Part shown: piece by piece, positions 51,085 to 59,853 of the stretch
How the letters are laid out: every line of letters begins with the position of its first letter
How positions within the stretch are numbered: the stretch's first letter is position 1
Assembly (NCBI RefSeq): GCF_013389455.1
Contig: NZ_CP058278.1
Location: forward strand, 310,001 to 374,000
DNA length: 64,000 bases
Direction of reading: 5' to 3'
Source of the DNA: Flavobacterium inviolabile
Lineage (GTDB): Bacteria > Bacteroidota > Bacteroidia > Flavobacteriales > Flavobacteriaceae
Position numbers and translations under genes: made by a program
The notes under the pieces: model-generated
What the model saw: the letters and a program-made list of their open reading frames with translations, nothing else
Databases searched by the model: none
Told to the model about the DNA's origin: nothing

Positions 51085-51513
51085 TCAGGCCGATTCGATC
51101 CGTATGGACATCCAGGATGCTTCCAGTATCAGGTTATCCCCTACATAAGCTTTTCCGGATTGTTTGATGATCTTTTCACTCATTCGCTGTATCGCAATGA
51201 TATATTTTACCTGCTCGCCATACTGCACACCTTTGTAAAACTGCGCACTCTCGATCTGTGCTAATGCAAAAACACCTTTCGAAACACCTAATAATCGTAC
51301 ACCCGCTCCGCCACATTGTGCCATTGACTCAACAAGAATCGTTGCAGGAATATAGGGCATTGCAGGAAAACTTCCTTTGAGAAAAGCATTCATCTCTTCT
51401 TTAAAGGTATACACTCCGGTAATTTCCTTTTCGTTTGCCGAAAGGATCTCGTCTACAAATAAAAACGGAGCCCGGTGCGGTATCAGTTCTTCGACGTTCT
51501 TAGGTTTTTCCAT
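51085..51513 (-). CDS. FabZ-like hot-dog-fold protein lacking the catalytic His
   Basis: The 142-residue protein has the FabZ pattern ELIPHRAPFLFVDEI and the helix ILVESMAQ carrying Glu62. FabZ dehydratases normally have GHFPGxP with the catalytic His; here it reads GSFPAMP with Ser48 in that place, visible in the DNA. It is therefore probably not a standard 3-hydroxyacyl-ACP dehydratase and may bind rather than dehydrate acyl chains. It lies 10 bp downstream of the PH/SHOCT protein gene on the same strand. Confidence 0.78.
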   Translation of the reverse strand: MEKPKNVEELIPHRAPFLFVDEILSANEKEITGVYTFKEEMNAFLKGSFPAMPYIPATILVESMAQCGGAGVRLLGVSKGVFALAQIESAQFYKGVQYGEQVKYIIAIQRMSEKIIKQSGKAYVGDNLILEASWMSIRIESA

Positions 51514-51523
51514 AACATACAGT

Positions 51524-52255
51524 TTACAGATAGGTTAAAATCTCTTTTTTAAAAGCATCATATTCTCCCTGAAGGATCAATCCGTTGTCCAATAGTTTCT
51601 TATAGTTTTGAAGCTTTTCGAAAAGCTCTTCTTTGGACAATTCACTCAGTTTTTTGTCACCCGATGCCGCTGGCGCAGGTACCGGTTCTGCTACAGGTTC
51701 CTGAAACGTAACCGGAGCTACCGGCATTATTTCGGCAAAGCTGGTTACTTCTTCTGCTTCCATTTCTTCCACTTCTTCTTCTTCCTGTACCGGTTCAATG
51801 ATAACCGCATCTTCCACTACTGGTGCCGTTGGGGCAACCGATTGGGCATTTACAGTATTCGTTTTTAAAGCATCCAATTGCTCTTTGGCAAAAGTATACA
51901 GTTTGCGTGCCTGGTTTTTCGGGATATAATCAATCGAAATGGTCAGTTCGCTTTTGGTTGCAAACGAGAATTCCGACCCGAGGATGTTTTCTTTTACAAA
52001 TGTTCCGGTTATATCGTCCCAGTCATAATCTACAAAATCCATGGATAATCCTAAATTTTTAGGACGGCACATAATAATCCGTTTATTCGTTACCACGATA
52101 CTATCCGGAAATACCGTTATGGCCGGTTTTTTCTGTACTCCTATATATCCTACTTCTTCATTTTTCATCAACAAATCCTGTAATTTGGAGGTGATTTTCT
52201 CTATCGCTTTAGGATCCTGATCTTCGTTTAAAAATTTTTTAATTTGATCTTTCAT
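51524..52255 (-). CDS. PH-domain and SHOCT-domain protein
   Basis: From ATG 52255 the 243-residue product has a bacterial PH-like domain (EEVGYIGVQKKPAITVFPDSIVVTNKRIIMCRP...DYDWDDITGTFV), an acidic low-complexity middle rich in Val/Glu/Pro, and a C-terminal SHOCT motif (LSELSKEELFEKLQNYKKLLDNGLILQGEYDAFKKEIL). An in-frame start 15 codons upstream is possible but less likely. SHOCT motifs are short oligomerisation units. Role unknown; a phosphoinositide-independent membrane association is possible. Confidence 0.8.
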   Translation of the reverse strand: MKDQIKKFLNEDQDPKAIEKITSKLQDLLMKNEEVGYIGVQKKPAITVFPDSIVVTNKRIIMCRPKNLGLSMDFVDYDWDDITGTFVKENILGSEFSFATKSELTISIDYIPKNQARKLYTFAKEQLDALKTNTVNAQSVAPTAPVVEDAVIIEPVQEEEEVEEMEAEEVTSFAEIMPVAPVTFQEPVAEPVPAPAASGDKKLSELSKEELFEKLQNYKKLLDNGLILQGEYDAFKKEILTYL

Positions 52256-52354
52256 ATAATCGTTACTTTTTAATCTTGTGCTGTCTGCCCTTTCAGGCAA
52301 TTTGTTTTGAATTCATTTTCAGGCTGTAAAGTTGCAAAGTCCTTTTGAAATTAT

Positions 52355-52726
52355 CTAATTTTCAGCCTGATTAATTTCACTTTGAATTTTCTTTGTCAGA
52401 CTGTTAAATACCAAATCATAGGAATGTGCAATTAATTCCCTTACAAACTTATCGGTTAGTTCCTTATTGACGGCAACCGTATTCCAATGCACTTTACTCA
52501 TGTGAAAACCCGGTTTGATGTCGTCATATTGCCCCCGCAATTCTTGTGCCCTTTCCGGATCACATTTTAAATTTATGGACGGATTTCCGTTTTCCCACTC
52601 TTTTAACGAGGCAAGCGCAAACATTTTGCCGCCTACTTTAAATACCAAAGTGTCTTCATCAAAAGGAAAATGTTCGGTTACTCCTTTTTTTGACAGACAA
52701 TACTCATAATACGCCTGAATATCCAT
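52355..52726 (-). CDS. MmcQ/YjbR-family protein
   Basis: The 123-residue protein (AYYEYCLSKKGVTEHFPFDEDTLVFKVGGKMFALASL...HMSKVHWNTVAVN) matches the CyaY-like-fold MmcQ/YjbR family of proposed DNA-binding proteins with unclear role. It is the last of a run with DUF4260 (1 bp gap) and the cyclase gene. Confidence 0.87.
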   Translation of the reverse strand: MDIQAYYEYCLSKKGVTEHFPFDEDTLVFKVGGKMFALASLKEWENGNPSINLKCDPERAQELRGQYDDIKPGFHMSKVHWNTVAVNKELTDKFVRELIAHSYDLVFNSLTKKIQSEINQAEN

Positions 52727-52727
52727 T

Positions 52728-53090
52728 TTATTGTGTTTTATCCTTTCCTATTATTCCTAAATGTGTTTTTGAAAATCCTTCGTTGTATTTTAAACCATAT
52801 CCTAAAGCCCTGTCCAGGCAGGAATGACTGAATAGTATGATTCCGGCTAATTTCAGTTCTTCATTCAGCGTGTACATGCCGCAGAGATACACTAAAACTG
52901 CTACGCCTTTATGATGAAACAGGTTGTAAGCATAAGCACCCGCTTTGTTCCCGAAGGCATATCCCAGCATTGAAAAATCGGGCGTAAAAAGCAGTAACGG
53001 AAACCACCACCAGGCATAATCCGTTTGCAGGAACAGCAACAAGCCTGCCAGAAATTGTATTACTTCTTCCAGTTTGAGTATTGTTTTCAT
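52728..53090 (-). CDS. DUF4260-family membrane protein
   Basis: The 120-residue protein is hydrophobic with about four helices and the family features FTPDFSMLGYAFGNKAGAYAYNLFHH and HSCLDRALGYGLKY. Function is unknown. Its start overlaps the cyclase gene stop by 4 bp. Confidence 0.85.
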   Translation of the reverse strand: MKTILKLEEVIQFLAGLLLFLQTDYAWWWFPLLLFTPDFSMLGYAFGNKAGAYAYNLFHHKGVAVLVYLCGMYTLNEELKLAGIILFSHSCLDRALGYGLKYNEGFSKTHLGIIGKDKTQ

Positions 53091-53875
53091 TGTATGCTGT
53101 ATAAAACCGGTTTACTCGGAGAGGCATCGTTTTCAAAAGAGGCGATCTGAATGTTCAGGAAATAACTTCCGTCAATTACCGTATCCGGTACAAAGATCAT
53201 TTCGGTTATGGTGGCATTCATCCGCGCATCTGCATTTAGCTGGTTCACATCTTTAACGTTCCAGAATGCTTTGTGTGCGCGTAATTTTCCTTCGTCGTGT
53301 TCTTTATCAACACTTGGCAAATCGATTAACAGGTGGTCGATACCCGTTTCCCGGATCCATACTGCTGCCGCTTCATCTAAATACGGCGGATTGGTATTCG
53401 AGTAGTTTGTGGATTGTTTTACCGTATCGTTGGGCAATGTCCGGATAACAACCGCTTCCAGTTTTTTCCCATGCAGTGCTTTTTCCAGCTGTTCTTTGGT
53501 AATCACCAGGTCTTCATCCTGCTGGTGTGGTTTTATACTAACCAGTTCGGCAGTGAAGAAGAACTGTTTTAACGCCTGGTTGATGCTGTAAAACTCCCGG
53601 GTAATATGCCCCAGACATTCGGTATGCGTACCATGTCCATGCGGGTTGAAGAAAATATTATTAAAGTTTGTCGACGATTTTCCTTCGCTGACTTTACCAA
53701 TCCAGTCGCCAAACCGTACCGGCTCAATAACCGGTTTTTCGATATACCAGGCTATCGGGTTACTGTCGGTATTGGTTAACGGGATGGAGATATCAATAGG
53801 TTTTGATAAATCGATTTCGAAATTTTGCTGTTTGTGACTGATGCTTGTTTTCATTCGTACTGAAATTTCCGGCAT
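53087..53875 (-). CDS. Cyclase-family metal hydrolase (kynurenine-formamidase-like fold)
   Basis: The 262-residue protein carries the metal-binding motif HGTHTECLGHI within FNPHGHGTHTE, and downstream LLIDLPSVD and EMIFVP, as in the cyclase/kynurenine formamidase family. These enzymes hydrolyse amides or act as cyclases; no substrate is assigned. It is the first gene of a three-gene operon with DUF4260 and YjbR. Confidence 0.83.
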   Translation of the reverse strand: MPEISVRMKTSISHKQQNFEIDLSKPIDISIPLTNTDSNPIAWYIEKPVIEPVRFGDWIGKVSEGKSSTNFNNIFFNPHGHGTHTECLGHITREFYSINQALKQFFFTAELVSIKPHQQDEDLVITKEQLEKALHGKKLEAVVIRTLPNDTVKQSTNYSNTNPPYLDEAAAVWIRETGIDHLLIDLPSVDKEHDEGKLRAHKAFWNVKDVNQLNADARMNATITEMIFVPDTVIDGSYFLNIQIASFENDASPSKPVLYSIQ

Positions 53876-53904
53876 CTCCTACTATTGAAATGCTTTTATA
53901 CATC

Positions 53905-53912
53905 CAAATATA
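53905..53912 (-). promoter_or_regulatory. -7 element for the cyclase-DUF4260-YjbR operon
   Basis: TATATTTG on the minus strand lies 29 bp from ATG 53875 and matches TAnnTTTG. No -33 TTG at the usual spacing. Confidence 0.5.
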
Positions 53913-53989
53913 AATCTTTTAATTCAGGATATGGCAGTTTTCTTAAATTCTACGACTGTAATTTAAGCTGTTTTTTGAAGATTTCCGGA

Positions 53990-55117
53990 TTAGTTCAGGA
54001 TAAACAAATCACTGGCAATACCATCGCTGAAAAACTTTCCTTTCCGGGTAGTCCGCAACACATGCTCCGATACTTCCAGTTTACCATTATCCAGGTATTG
54101 CTGTGCCTGCTGTAGCAGTGCTTTCTGGTAATCTTCGCCAAATTCGTTCCGGATCCTGTCCAGCGATACACCCCAGACGGTTCGCAGTCCGGTCATGATG
54201 TATTCGTTATAACGGTCGGTTTTGGAAAGGGTTTCCTCCTCACTTGGAAGGCTATCGTTTTCCAGTGATTTAAGATAAAGGCTGTTGTTCGCAATATTCC
54301 AGCTCCGGTGTACTCCGTCATAGCTGTGTGCCGATGGTCCGATACCGATATATTTTTTCCCCAGCCAATAGGCCGAGTTATTCCGGGAGAAATAGTTTTC
54401 TTTTCCAAAGTTGGAAAGTTCGTAGTGAATAAATCCGTTGGCTTCCAGCGCATCCACCAGCATTAAGAATTGCTCGTGTGCTACCTCATCGTCCGGTTGC
54501 GGGATAACACCCTGCGTGATAAATTTCTGCAAAGCCGTTTTCGGCTCGACCGTTAAAGCATAACTGGAAATATGCGGTATGTTCAGTTCCAAAGCGGTCC
54601 GGATATTTTCGAGCCACCGGTTATTGTCCATGCCCGGAGTTCCGTAAATCAGATCAATGGAAATATTATCAAAATACTGCCTTGCTATTTGCAGGCACTT
54701 TTTGGCTTCTGCCGCGTTATGCGCACGGTTCATCAGTTTCAGGTCTTCTTCAAAAAATGACTGGATCCCGATACTCAAACGGTTGATGTTATGCTGATGC
54801 AGTTCCACAATCCGCTTTTCGGATAAATCGTCCGGATTGGCTTCAACGGTAATTTCCGGATTATCGGCAACCTTGTAGTTTTGATAAACCGTATCGATTA
54901 ACAGGCGAATGTCTTCAACCGCTAAGATGCTGGGTGTTCCGCCGCCAAAGTAGATCGTTTCAACGGTTTCCTGCTCAAATTCATGTTTACGCAGCCGGAT
55001 TTCTTTGGCTAAAGCCAAAACCATCCCGTCTTTTTTCTTCAGTGACGTCGAAAAATGAAAATCGCAGTAATGACAAGCCTGCTTGCAAAATGGGATATGA
55101 ATATAAATTCCTGCCAA
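53990..55117 (-). CDS. hemW: HemW-like radical SAM protein (heme chaperone / coproporphyrinogen-oxidase-like)
   Basis: The protein starts MAGIYIHIPFCKQACHYCDF with the CxxxCxxC cluster (Cys11, 15, 18) that binds the 4Fe-4S centre. It continues with IYFGGGTPS, EITVEANPDDL, NRLSIGIQSF and DLIYGTPG. This is the HemW family, which inserts heme; older annotations call it oxygen-independent coproporphyrinogen III oxidase. It begins 10 bp after the ruvC stop on the same strand. Confidence 0.92.
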   Translation of the reverse strand: MAGIYIHIPFCKQACHYCDFHFSTSLKKKDGMVLALAKEIRLRKHEFEQETVETIYFGGGTPSILAVEDIRLLIDTVYQNYKVADNPEITVEANPDDLSEKRIVELHQHNINRLSIGIQSFFEEDLKLMNRAHNAAEAKKCLQIARQYFDNISIDLIYGTPGMDNNRWLENIRTALELNIPHISSYALTVEPKTALQKFITQGVIPQPDDEVAHEQFLMLVDALEANGFIHYELSNFGKENYFSRNNSAYWLGKKYIGIGPSAHSYDGVHRSWNIANNSLYLKSLENDSLPSEEETLSKTDRYNEYIMTGLRTVWGVSLDRIRNEFGEDYQKALLQQAQQYLDNGKLEVSEHVLRTTRKGKFFSDGIASDLFILN

Positions 55118-55127
55118 CGTGTGTGGT

Positions 55128-55682
55128 TTATTTTTTTACTCGGTCTTCGTTTTGTTTTACAAAGGCATCCCAGCCGGTATAGCTTTTACCGATGGTTATT
55201 TTACCGGAATTAAAGTAATGGCAAACTGCCGCGGCAAGTCCGTCTGTACTATCCAGGTTTTTAGGCAGTTCTTTCAGTCCTAACAATTGCTGCAGCATTT
55301 TGGCAACCTGCTCTTTGCTCGCATTACCATTTCCGGTAATGGCCATTTTTATTTTTTTGGGTTCATATTCCGTAATGGGGATCTGGCGCGACAAACCGGC
55401 CGCCATGGCGACACCCTGTGCTCTTCCCAATTTCAGCATAGACTGGACATTTTTCCCAAAGAAAGGTGCCTCAATCGCAATTTCATCGGGATGATGTGTT
55501 TCGATTAATTCAATGGTGCGCTCAAAAATGATTCTCAGTTTGGTATAATGGTCATCATATTTGGATAGCTGCAATTCGTTTAACTGCAAAAATTCCATTT
55601 TTTTATTGATGACTTTTATCAATCCGAAACCCATGATGGTCGTTCCCGGGTCAATTCCTAATATGATGCGTTCGTTTGCCAA
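55128..55682 (-). CDS. ruvC: Holliday junction resolvase RuvC
   Basis: The 184-residue protein has the RuvC core: ILGIDPGTTIMGFGL with catalytic Asp11, IAIEAPFFGKNVQSMLKLGRAQGVAM with catalytic Glu, and a C-terminal DGLAAAVCHY acidic motif. It cleaves four-way junctions made in recombination. It is followed by hemW with a 10 bp gap, and is divergent by 23 bp from the flippase-like gene. Confidence 0.95.
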   Translation of the reverse strand: MANERIILGIDPGTTIMGFGLIKVINKKMEFLQLNELQLSKYDDHYTKLRIIFERTIELIETHHPDEIAIEAPFFGKNVQSMLKLGRAQGVAMAAGLSRQIPITEYEPKKIKMAITGNGNASKEQVAKMLQQLLGLKELPKNLDSTDGLAAAVCHYFNSGKITIGKSYTGWDAFVKQNEDRVKK

Positions 55683-55705
55683 TTTTAATTTGTTATTTTG
55701 CAGCG

Positions 55706-56650
55706 ATGATTTCTGTACCCCACAAAGCTAAACAATTCCTCGTTCTTGTAATCAAACTTTTGATTGTGGGAGGCGCTTTTTATTTTATTTACAACCAACT
55801 GATGCATAATGACCAGCTGGATTGGGAAAAATTCATAGCATTGGTAAAAAGCAAACAGTCTTTTGGCGCTTTTGCCTTTATTTTATTCCTGTCTTTCCTG
55901 AACCGGTTTTTAGAGATCCTGAAATGGCAGAATTTAGTGAGCGTTATTGCTAAAATTACGGTAGGAGCCGCTTCAAAACAGGTTTTGGGAGCGTTAACCG
56001 CAGCCATATTTACTCCAAATGGAATTGGCGAATATGCCGGGAAAGCTTTGTTTTTTGAAAAATCGCAAACGAAAAAAATTGTCTTCCTGAACCTGATCTG
56101 CAATGGCATTCAAATGGTGCTGACCGTTGTATTCGGAATTTTCGGGCTGCTTTATTTTAATACGGTCTATAATGTGATAACCTCACAAACCGTGCTGATA
56201 CTGTTCGGACTGCTGTTATTGCTTTTCGGCATACTGTTCTCTGTTAAGAAAATTACGATTAAAGGTTATTCGATTGAAAAGCTGATTCATAAAATTAACG
56301 GAATCCCTAAAAAAGTACACCGGAAAAACATACTGCTGGCGGTAGCACGTTACCTGGTTTTTTCACATCAGTATTATTTTTTATTCCTTCTTTTTGATGT
56401 CGATTTATCCTATTTCCTGTTAATGGCAACCATAACAAGCGTTTATTTTCTGGCGTCTTCCCTGCCTACTTTCCAGTTCCTGGATTTTGCGGTAAAAGGC
56501 AGTGTAGCCGTCTATTTTTTCGGATTATTGGGTGTAAACGAATGGATTGTCGTTTTTATTAGTACTTTAATGTGGTTTTTAAATGTGGTGCTCCCTGTGA
56601 TCATCGGCAGCTATTTTGTTTTAAATTTTAAATCGCAATGGAAATCCTGA
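55706..56650 (+). CDS. Lysylphosphatidylglycerol-synthase-TM-like (UPF0104) flippase-type membrane protein
   Basis: From ATG 55706 (MISVPHKAKQFLVLVIK) the product is a polytopic protein of about 314 residues with roughly eight helices and the conserved segment NRFLEILKWQNLV, FTPNGIGEYAGKALFF. This is the UPF0104/LPG_synthase_TM family, whose members include lipid flippases and transporters. Its end overlaps the glycosyltransferase gene by 13 bp, so both likely act in the same envelope-lipid or glycan pathway. Confidence 0.85.
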   Translation: MISVPHKAKQFLVLVIKLLIVGGAFYFIYNQLMHNDQLDWEKFIALVKSKQSFGAFAFILFLSFLNRFLEILKWQNLVSVIAKITVGAASKQVLGALTAAIFTPNGIGEYAGKALFFEKSQTKKIVFLNLICNGIQMVLTVVFGIFGLLYFNTVYNVITSQTVLILFGLLLLLFGILFSVKKITIKGYSIEKLIHKINGIPKKVHRKNILLAVARYLVFSHQYYFLFLLFDVDLSYFLLMATITSVYFLASSLPTFQFLDFAVKGSVAVYFFGLLGVNEWIVVFISTLMWFLNVVLPVIIGSYFVLNFKSQWKS

Positions 56651-57768
56651 TCTTATTTTTCTGTCTGGTTTTTATAGACTATACTCTTTTTATCGGTTTG
56701 CTTGTTTATGGTTTTTCGAAAGTACAATCGTTTCAAAAAAAGGAGCTGCCTGTCCGGACTACATTTTCAATAGTGGTTCCTTTCCGGAATGAGGCCGGAA
56801 ATTTACCGGATTTATTACATTCGCTAACGGCTTTAAATTATCCGAAAGCGCTGTTCGAAATTATTTTTGTCGATGATGCTTCCGAAGATGAATCGGTGCG
56901 CATTATCAACAACTGGCGTATGGAACATACGGCTTTTCACGTTACGATCCTGGATAACGTACGCACCACCAATGCGCCTAAAAAGGATGCGATCACCCGT
57001 GCTGTTTCCGTTACTAAAAAAGACTGGATCATTACTACCGATGCAGACTGTATGCTTCCCGCGGAATGGCTCAGTACTTTTGACAATTGCATTCAGCAAA
57101 ATAATGCCGAACTGATAGCCGGTGCCGTTACCTTTCAGAAAAAATCCGGATTGCTGTCCCATTTCCAGCAAATGGATATCCTCAGCCTTCAGGGTGCTAC
57201 TATTGGGAGTTTCGGATTGGACGAAGCGTTTATGTGCAACGGGGCTAATCTTGCCTATTCCAAAAAACTGTTTTACGATCTAAAAGGATTTGAAGGTAAT
57301 ACTGCCCTGGCAAGCGGCGATGATGTTTTTTTATTGCAAAAAGCTATCCGTGCCGTTCCTGAAAAAGTGTGTTATTTAAAATCGGAAGCAGCCATTGTTA
57401 CAACCAAACCTTTACGAAGCTGGTGGGCATTATTTTTTCAGCGGGTACGCTGGGCTTCCAAGTCGGCGGCCTATCAGACCGATTTTCCAAAAGGACTTGC
57501 CTTAGTTGTTTTCCTGACCAATCTGTGCTTAGTACTTTCCTTATGGCTTGTTATCTGCCATTGGATGGACTGGCGCTATTTACTTGCTTTTTACCTGTTA
57601 AAGTTCACCGTCGATTTTATCCTGATGTTCCAGGCCAACCGGTTTCTTAAAATGGCTATGATTTCCGTGATTATCAGCAGTATTCTTTATCCTTTCTTTT
57701 GTGTAAAAGTAGCGCTCTATTCGCTGATAGGAAGGTATTCGTGGAAAGGGAGAACGTTTAAAGCGTAA
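56638..57768 (+). CDS. Membrane-anchored family 2 glycosyltransferase
   Basis: The 376-residue protein has an N-terminal helix (1-25) and a GT-A domain: FSIVVPFRNEAGNLPDLL, FVDDAS near 80, TDADCM near 136, GDDVFL near 227, and QRVRWASK near 268 (the QxxRW motif of processive-type GT2 enzymes). Several C-terminal helices follow. It is translationally coupled to the upstream flippase-like gene. The sugar donor and acceptor are unknown. Confidence 0.9.
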   Translation: MEILILFFCLVFIDYTLFIGLLVYGFSKVQSFQKKELPVRTTFSIVVPFRNEAGNLPDLLHSLTALNYPKALFEIIFVDDASEDESVRIINNWRMEHTAFHVTILDNVRTTNAPKKDAITRAVSVTKKDWIITTDADCMLPAEWLSTFDNCIQQNNAELIAGAVTFQKKSGLLSHFQQMDILSLQGATIGSFGLDEAFMCNGANLAYSKKLFYDLKGFEGNTALASGDDVFLLQKAIRAVPEKVCYLKSEAAIVTTKPLRSWWALFFQRVRWASKSAAYQTDFPKGLALVVFLTNLCLVLSLWLVICHWMDWRYLLAFYLLKFTVDFILMFQANRFLKMAMISVIISSILYPFFCVKVALYSLIGRYSWKGRTFKA

Positions 57769-57777
57769 CGATTCTTT

Positions 57778-58257
57778 TTATTCCACATTAATGATCACCG
57801 GCAGTACAAATTGTGTTTTTACCGGGATGCCTCTTTTGATGGCAGGATTAATTTTAGGAAAGTCAACCAGACGGCTGTGCAGGATGCTGTCAATTTTTAC
57901 TTTGTCGTAAGCAACACTGTCTTTGGGGAACTGCGGTTCAAATTTAATGCTGGCATCGGGAAATACGGTTACCTTTACTTCGATGGTATCGATTTCCGGA
58001 TATAAAATGGAAAGTGTGTCTACATTCAGTTTTTCCTGAATTGTCTGGGTAAGGTATTCAAAAAAGCATTGCTTGCGCTGGGTTTCATCTGTAATTACTT
58101 CACAGGCATCAACCGTAGGAAAGGCATCTACTTTTTTCCAGTCTATCTTTTTAAGTTCTTTTTGCAGTAACTCTTCTTCCGACTGTACTTTCTTATCAAA
58201 CAGCTGACAAGAGGTCACCGCAACAAGTAAAAAGAGTGATAGCAAATATTTTTTCAT
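57778..58257 (-). CDS. Lipoprotein with TonB-like C-terminal domain
   Basis: The 159-residue protein has a lipobox (VTSC, Cys near 17). A C-terminal region (VKVTVFPDASIKFEPQFPKDSVAYDKVKIDSILHSRLVDFPKINPAIKRGIPVKTQFVLPVIINV) resembles TonB C-terminal-like domains of Bacteroidota. Function is unknown. It is convergent with the glycosyltransferase gene. Confidence 0.72.
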   Translation of the reverse strand: MKKYLLSLFLLVAVTSCQLFDKKVQSEEELLQKELKKIDWKKVDAFPTVDACEVITDETQRKQCFFEYLTQTIQEKLNVDTLSILYPEIDTIEVKVTVFPDASIKFEPQFPKDSVAYDKVKIDSILHSRLVDFPKINPAIKRGIPVKTQFVLPVIINVE

Positions 58258-58362
58258 TATTTATTGTTCTTATGTCCGGAACTTTAACATCCTGTTGTTC
58301 CTTTCGTTGATTACATAAATGATAAATCGTAACTTTAAGTCGTCAAAAGTACTAAAAAAATT

Positions 58363-58863
58363 ATGGAATACTTTTTATTGATAATCGGTTTTATTTGTAT
58401 GCTTGTGGGCATATTGGGCAGTTTCCTTCCCATTTTACCCGGTCCGCCCATTAGCTGGGTCGGATTACTGCTGTTATACCTTACCAAAGGAATTCCTTTT
58501 AGCTACTGGATATTAGGCATTACGTTACTCATTGCCTTAGCGGTCGCTATTCTGGATTATATCATTCCAGCAAAAGGTACAAAAAAATTTGGCGGCAGTC
58601 AATACGGTATCTGGGGCACCAATATCGGTTTGATAGTGGGGCTGATCGCTCCTGTTCCATTCGGTTTTATCATTGGTCCTTTTGTAGGTGCCCTGGTCGG
58701 CGAGCTTATTTATGACAGCAAAGATCACCACCGGGCTGTAAAAGCGGCTACCGGTTCTTTTATCGGCTTCCTGGCTTCTACCTTTATCAAATTCCTGGTT
58801 TGTATGGTCTATTTAGCACTTTTTATCGTCACGGTATGGCAGTACCGTGCTATCTGGTTTTAG
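58363..58863 (+). CDS. DUF456-family membrane protein
   Basis: The 166-residue polytopic protein has the DUF456 hallmarks FLPILPGPPISWVGLLLLYLTKG, then YIIPAKGTKKFGGSQYGIWGTNIGLIVGLIAPVPFGFIIGPFVGALVGEL. No function is known. Its 3' end overlaps the convergent EamA gene by 4 bp. Confidence 0.88.
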   Translation: MEYFLLIIGFICMLVGILGSFLPILPGPPISWVGLLLLYLTKGIPFSYWILGITLLIALAVAILDYIIPAKGTKKFGGSQYGIWGTNIGLIVGLIAPVPFGFIIGPFVGALVGELIYDSKDHHRAVKAATGSFIGFLASTFIKFLVCMVYLALFIVTVWQYRAIWF

Positions 58864-59717
58864 GTTCCCTGCTTTTTGTAGAAGGTAATCCCGATTCCGA
58901 TCAGGATGATCAGACCGCCAATAACCATTTGAACCGTAATTTTTTCATCCAAAAGCAGCCACGCTAAAAAAGAGGTAAAGATCACCTGACTCAACAGGCT
59001 CAAGGAAACCCTGTTTGCTTCCATTTTTTGGGTGGCAAAACTAATGAGCGACCAGGCGATTAGCTGGCATAAAATTCCCTGAACAAACAATACCCCCCAA
59101 ACGGTATTGGAAAAACCCTGAAACGGTTGGTCCAGCAACAGGCATATAATCCCCAGGAAAACACTGGAAACCGCCATACTGTACACCATAAAACTAATCG
59201 GTGCCATCTGGTTCAGTGCATATTTGCTCATCAGTATATAGGCGGCATAAAACAATCCTGAAAGCATCGCAAATCCAAATCCGATATCGAACGACAGGTT
59301 GTAAAACGTATCAAAACCTACCAGGATAACCATGCCGAGTATCGCAAAAAAGGCTCCTATCCAGAAATTGCGGGTGGGTTTATCCGGCATAAAAAGATAC
59401 ATCGCCAACCCAACCCAGACCGGAGCTAAATTTGCCAGTAAGGTTGCCTGTGTTGCGGTTGATTTCTGGATGGAAATATTCCATACCGCAATATCGGAAC
59501 CGAAACAGATCCCGCACAATAAAATTACCCAAAGTGTTTTGGTATCGGGTTTTTCCAGTTTTTTACGGAGCAATACATACGGCAATGCCAATGCCGTAGC
59601 GATTGCCATTCTATAAAAAGCCGATGACAACCCTGAAACCGGAGTCCATTTTACTAAAATCGGGAAAATAGAGATACAGATTATACCTGTCAGTAAGGCA
59701 ATGCGGGGATTTTTCAT
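58860..59717 (-). CDS. EamA/DMT-family transporter
   Basis: The 285-residue protein has about ten hydrophobic helices in two homologous EamA halves (LVKWTPVSGLSSAFYRMAIATAL; and SLISFATQKMEANRVSLSLLSQVIFTSFLAWLLLDEKITVQMVIGGLIILIGI). These drug/metabolite transporters export amino acids or other metabolites; the substrate is unreadable. It has its own -7 promoter element. Confidence 0.88.
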   Translation of the reverse strand: MKNPRIALLTGIICISIFPILVKWTPVSGLSSAFYRMAIATALALPYVLLRKKLEKPDTKTLWVILLCGICFGSDIAVWNISIQKSTATQATLLANLAPVWVGLAMYLFMPDKPTRNFWIGAFFAILGMVILVGFDTFYNLSFDIGFGFAMLSGLFYAAYILMSKYALNQMAPISFMVYSMAVSSVFLGIICLLLDQPFQGFSNTVWGVLFVQGILCQLIAWSLISFATQKMEANRVSLSLLSQVIFTSFLAWLLLDEKITVQMVIGGLIILIGIGITFYKKQGT

Positions 59718-59734
59718 GACTCTCGGATTAAGGG

Positions 59735-59742
59735 CAAATATA
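59735..59742 (-). promoter_or_regulatory. -7 element for the EamA gene
   Basis: TATATTTG on the minus strand, 17 bp from the start at 59717, matches TAnnTTTG. Confidence 0.55.
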
Positions 59743-59853
59743 TCATTAATACCCCTATTTTAAAATGCTTTTGCTTTTATTGAGAATCCTCCGTTAAATA
59801 CCCGGATACCCGTTTAATCGCATCCTGTTTCGCCGCTAATCTTTTACAATTCC

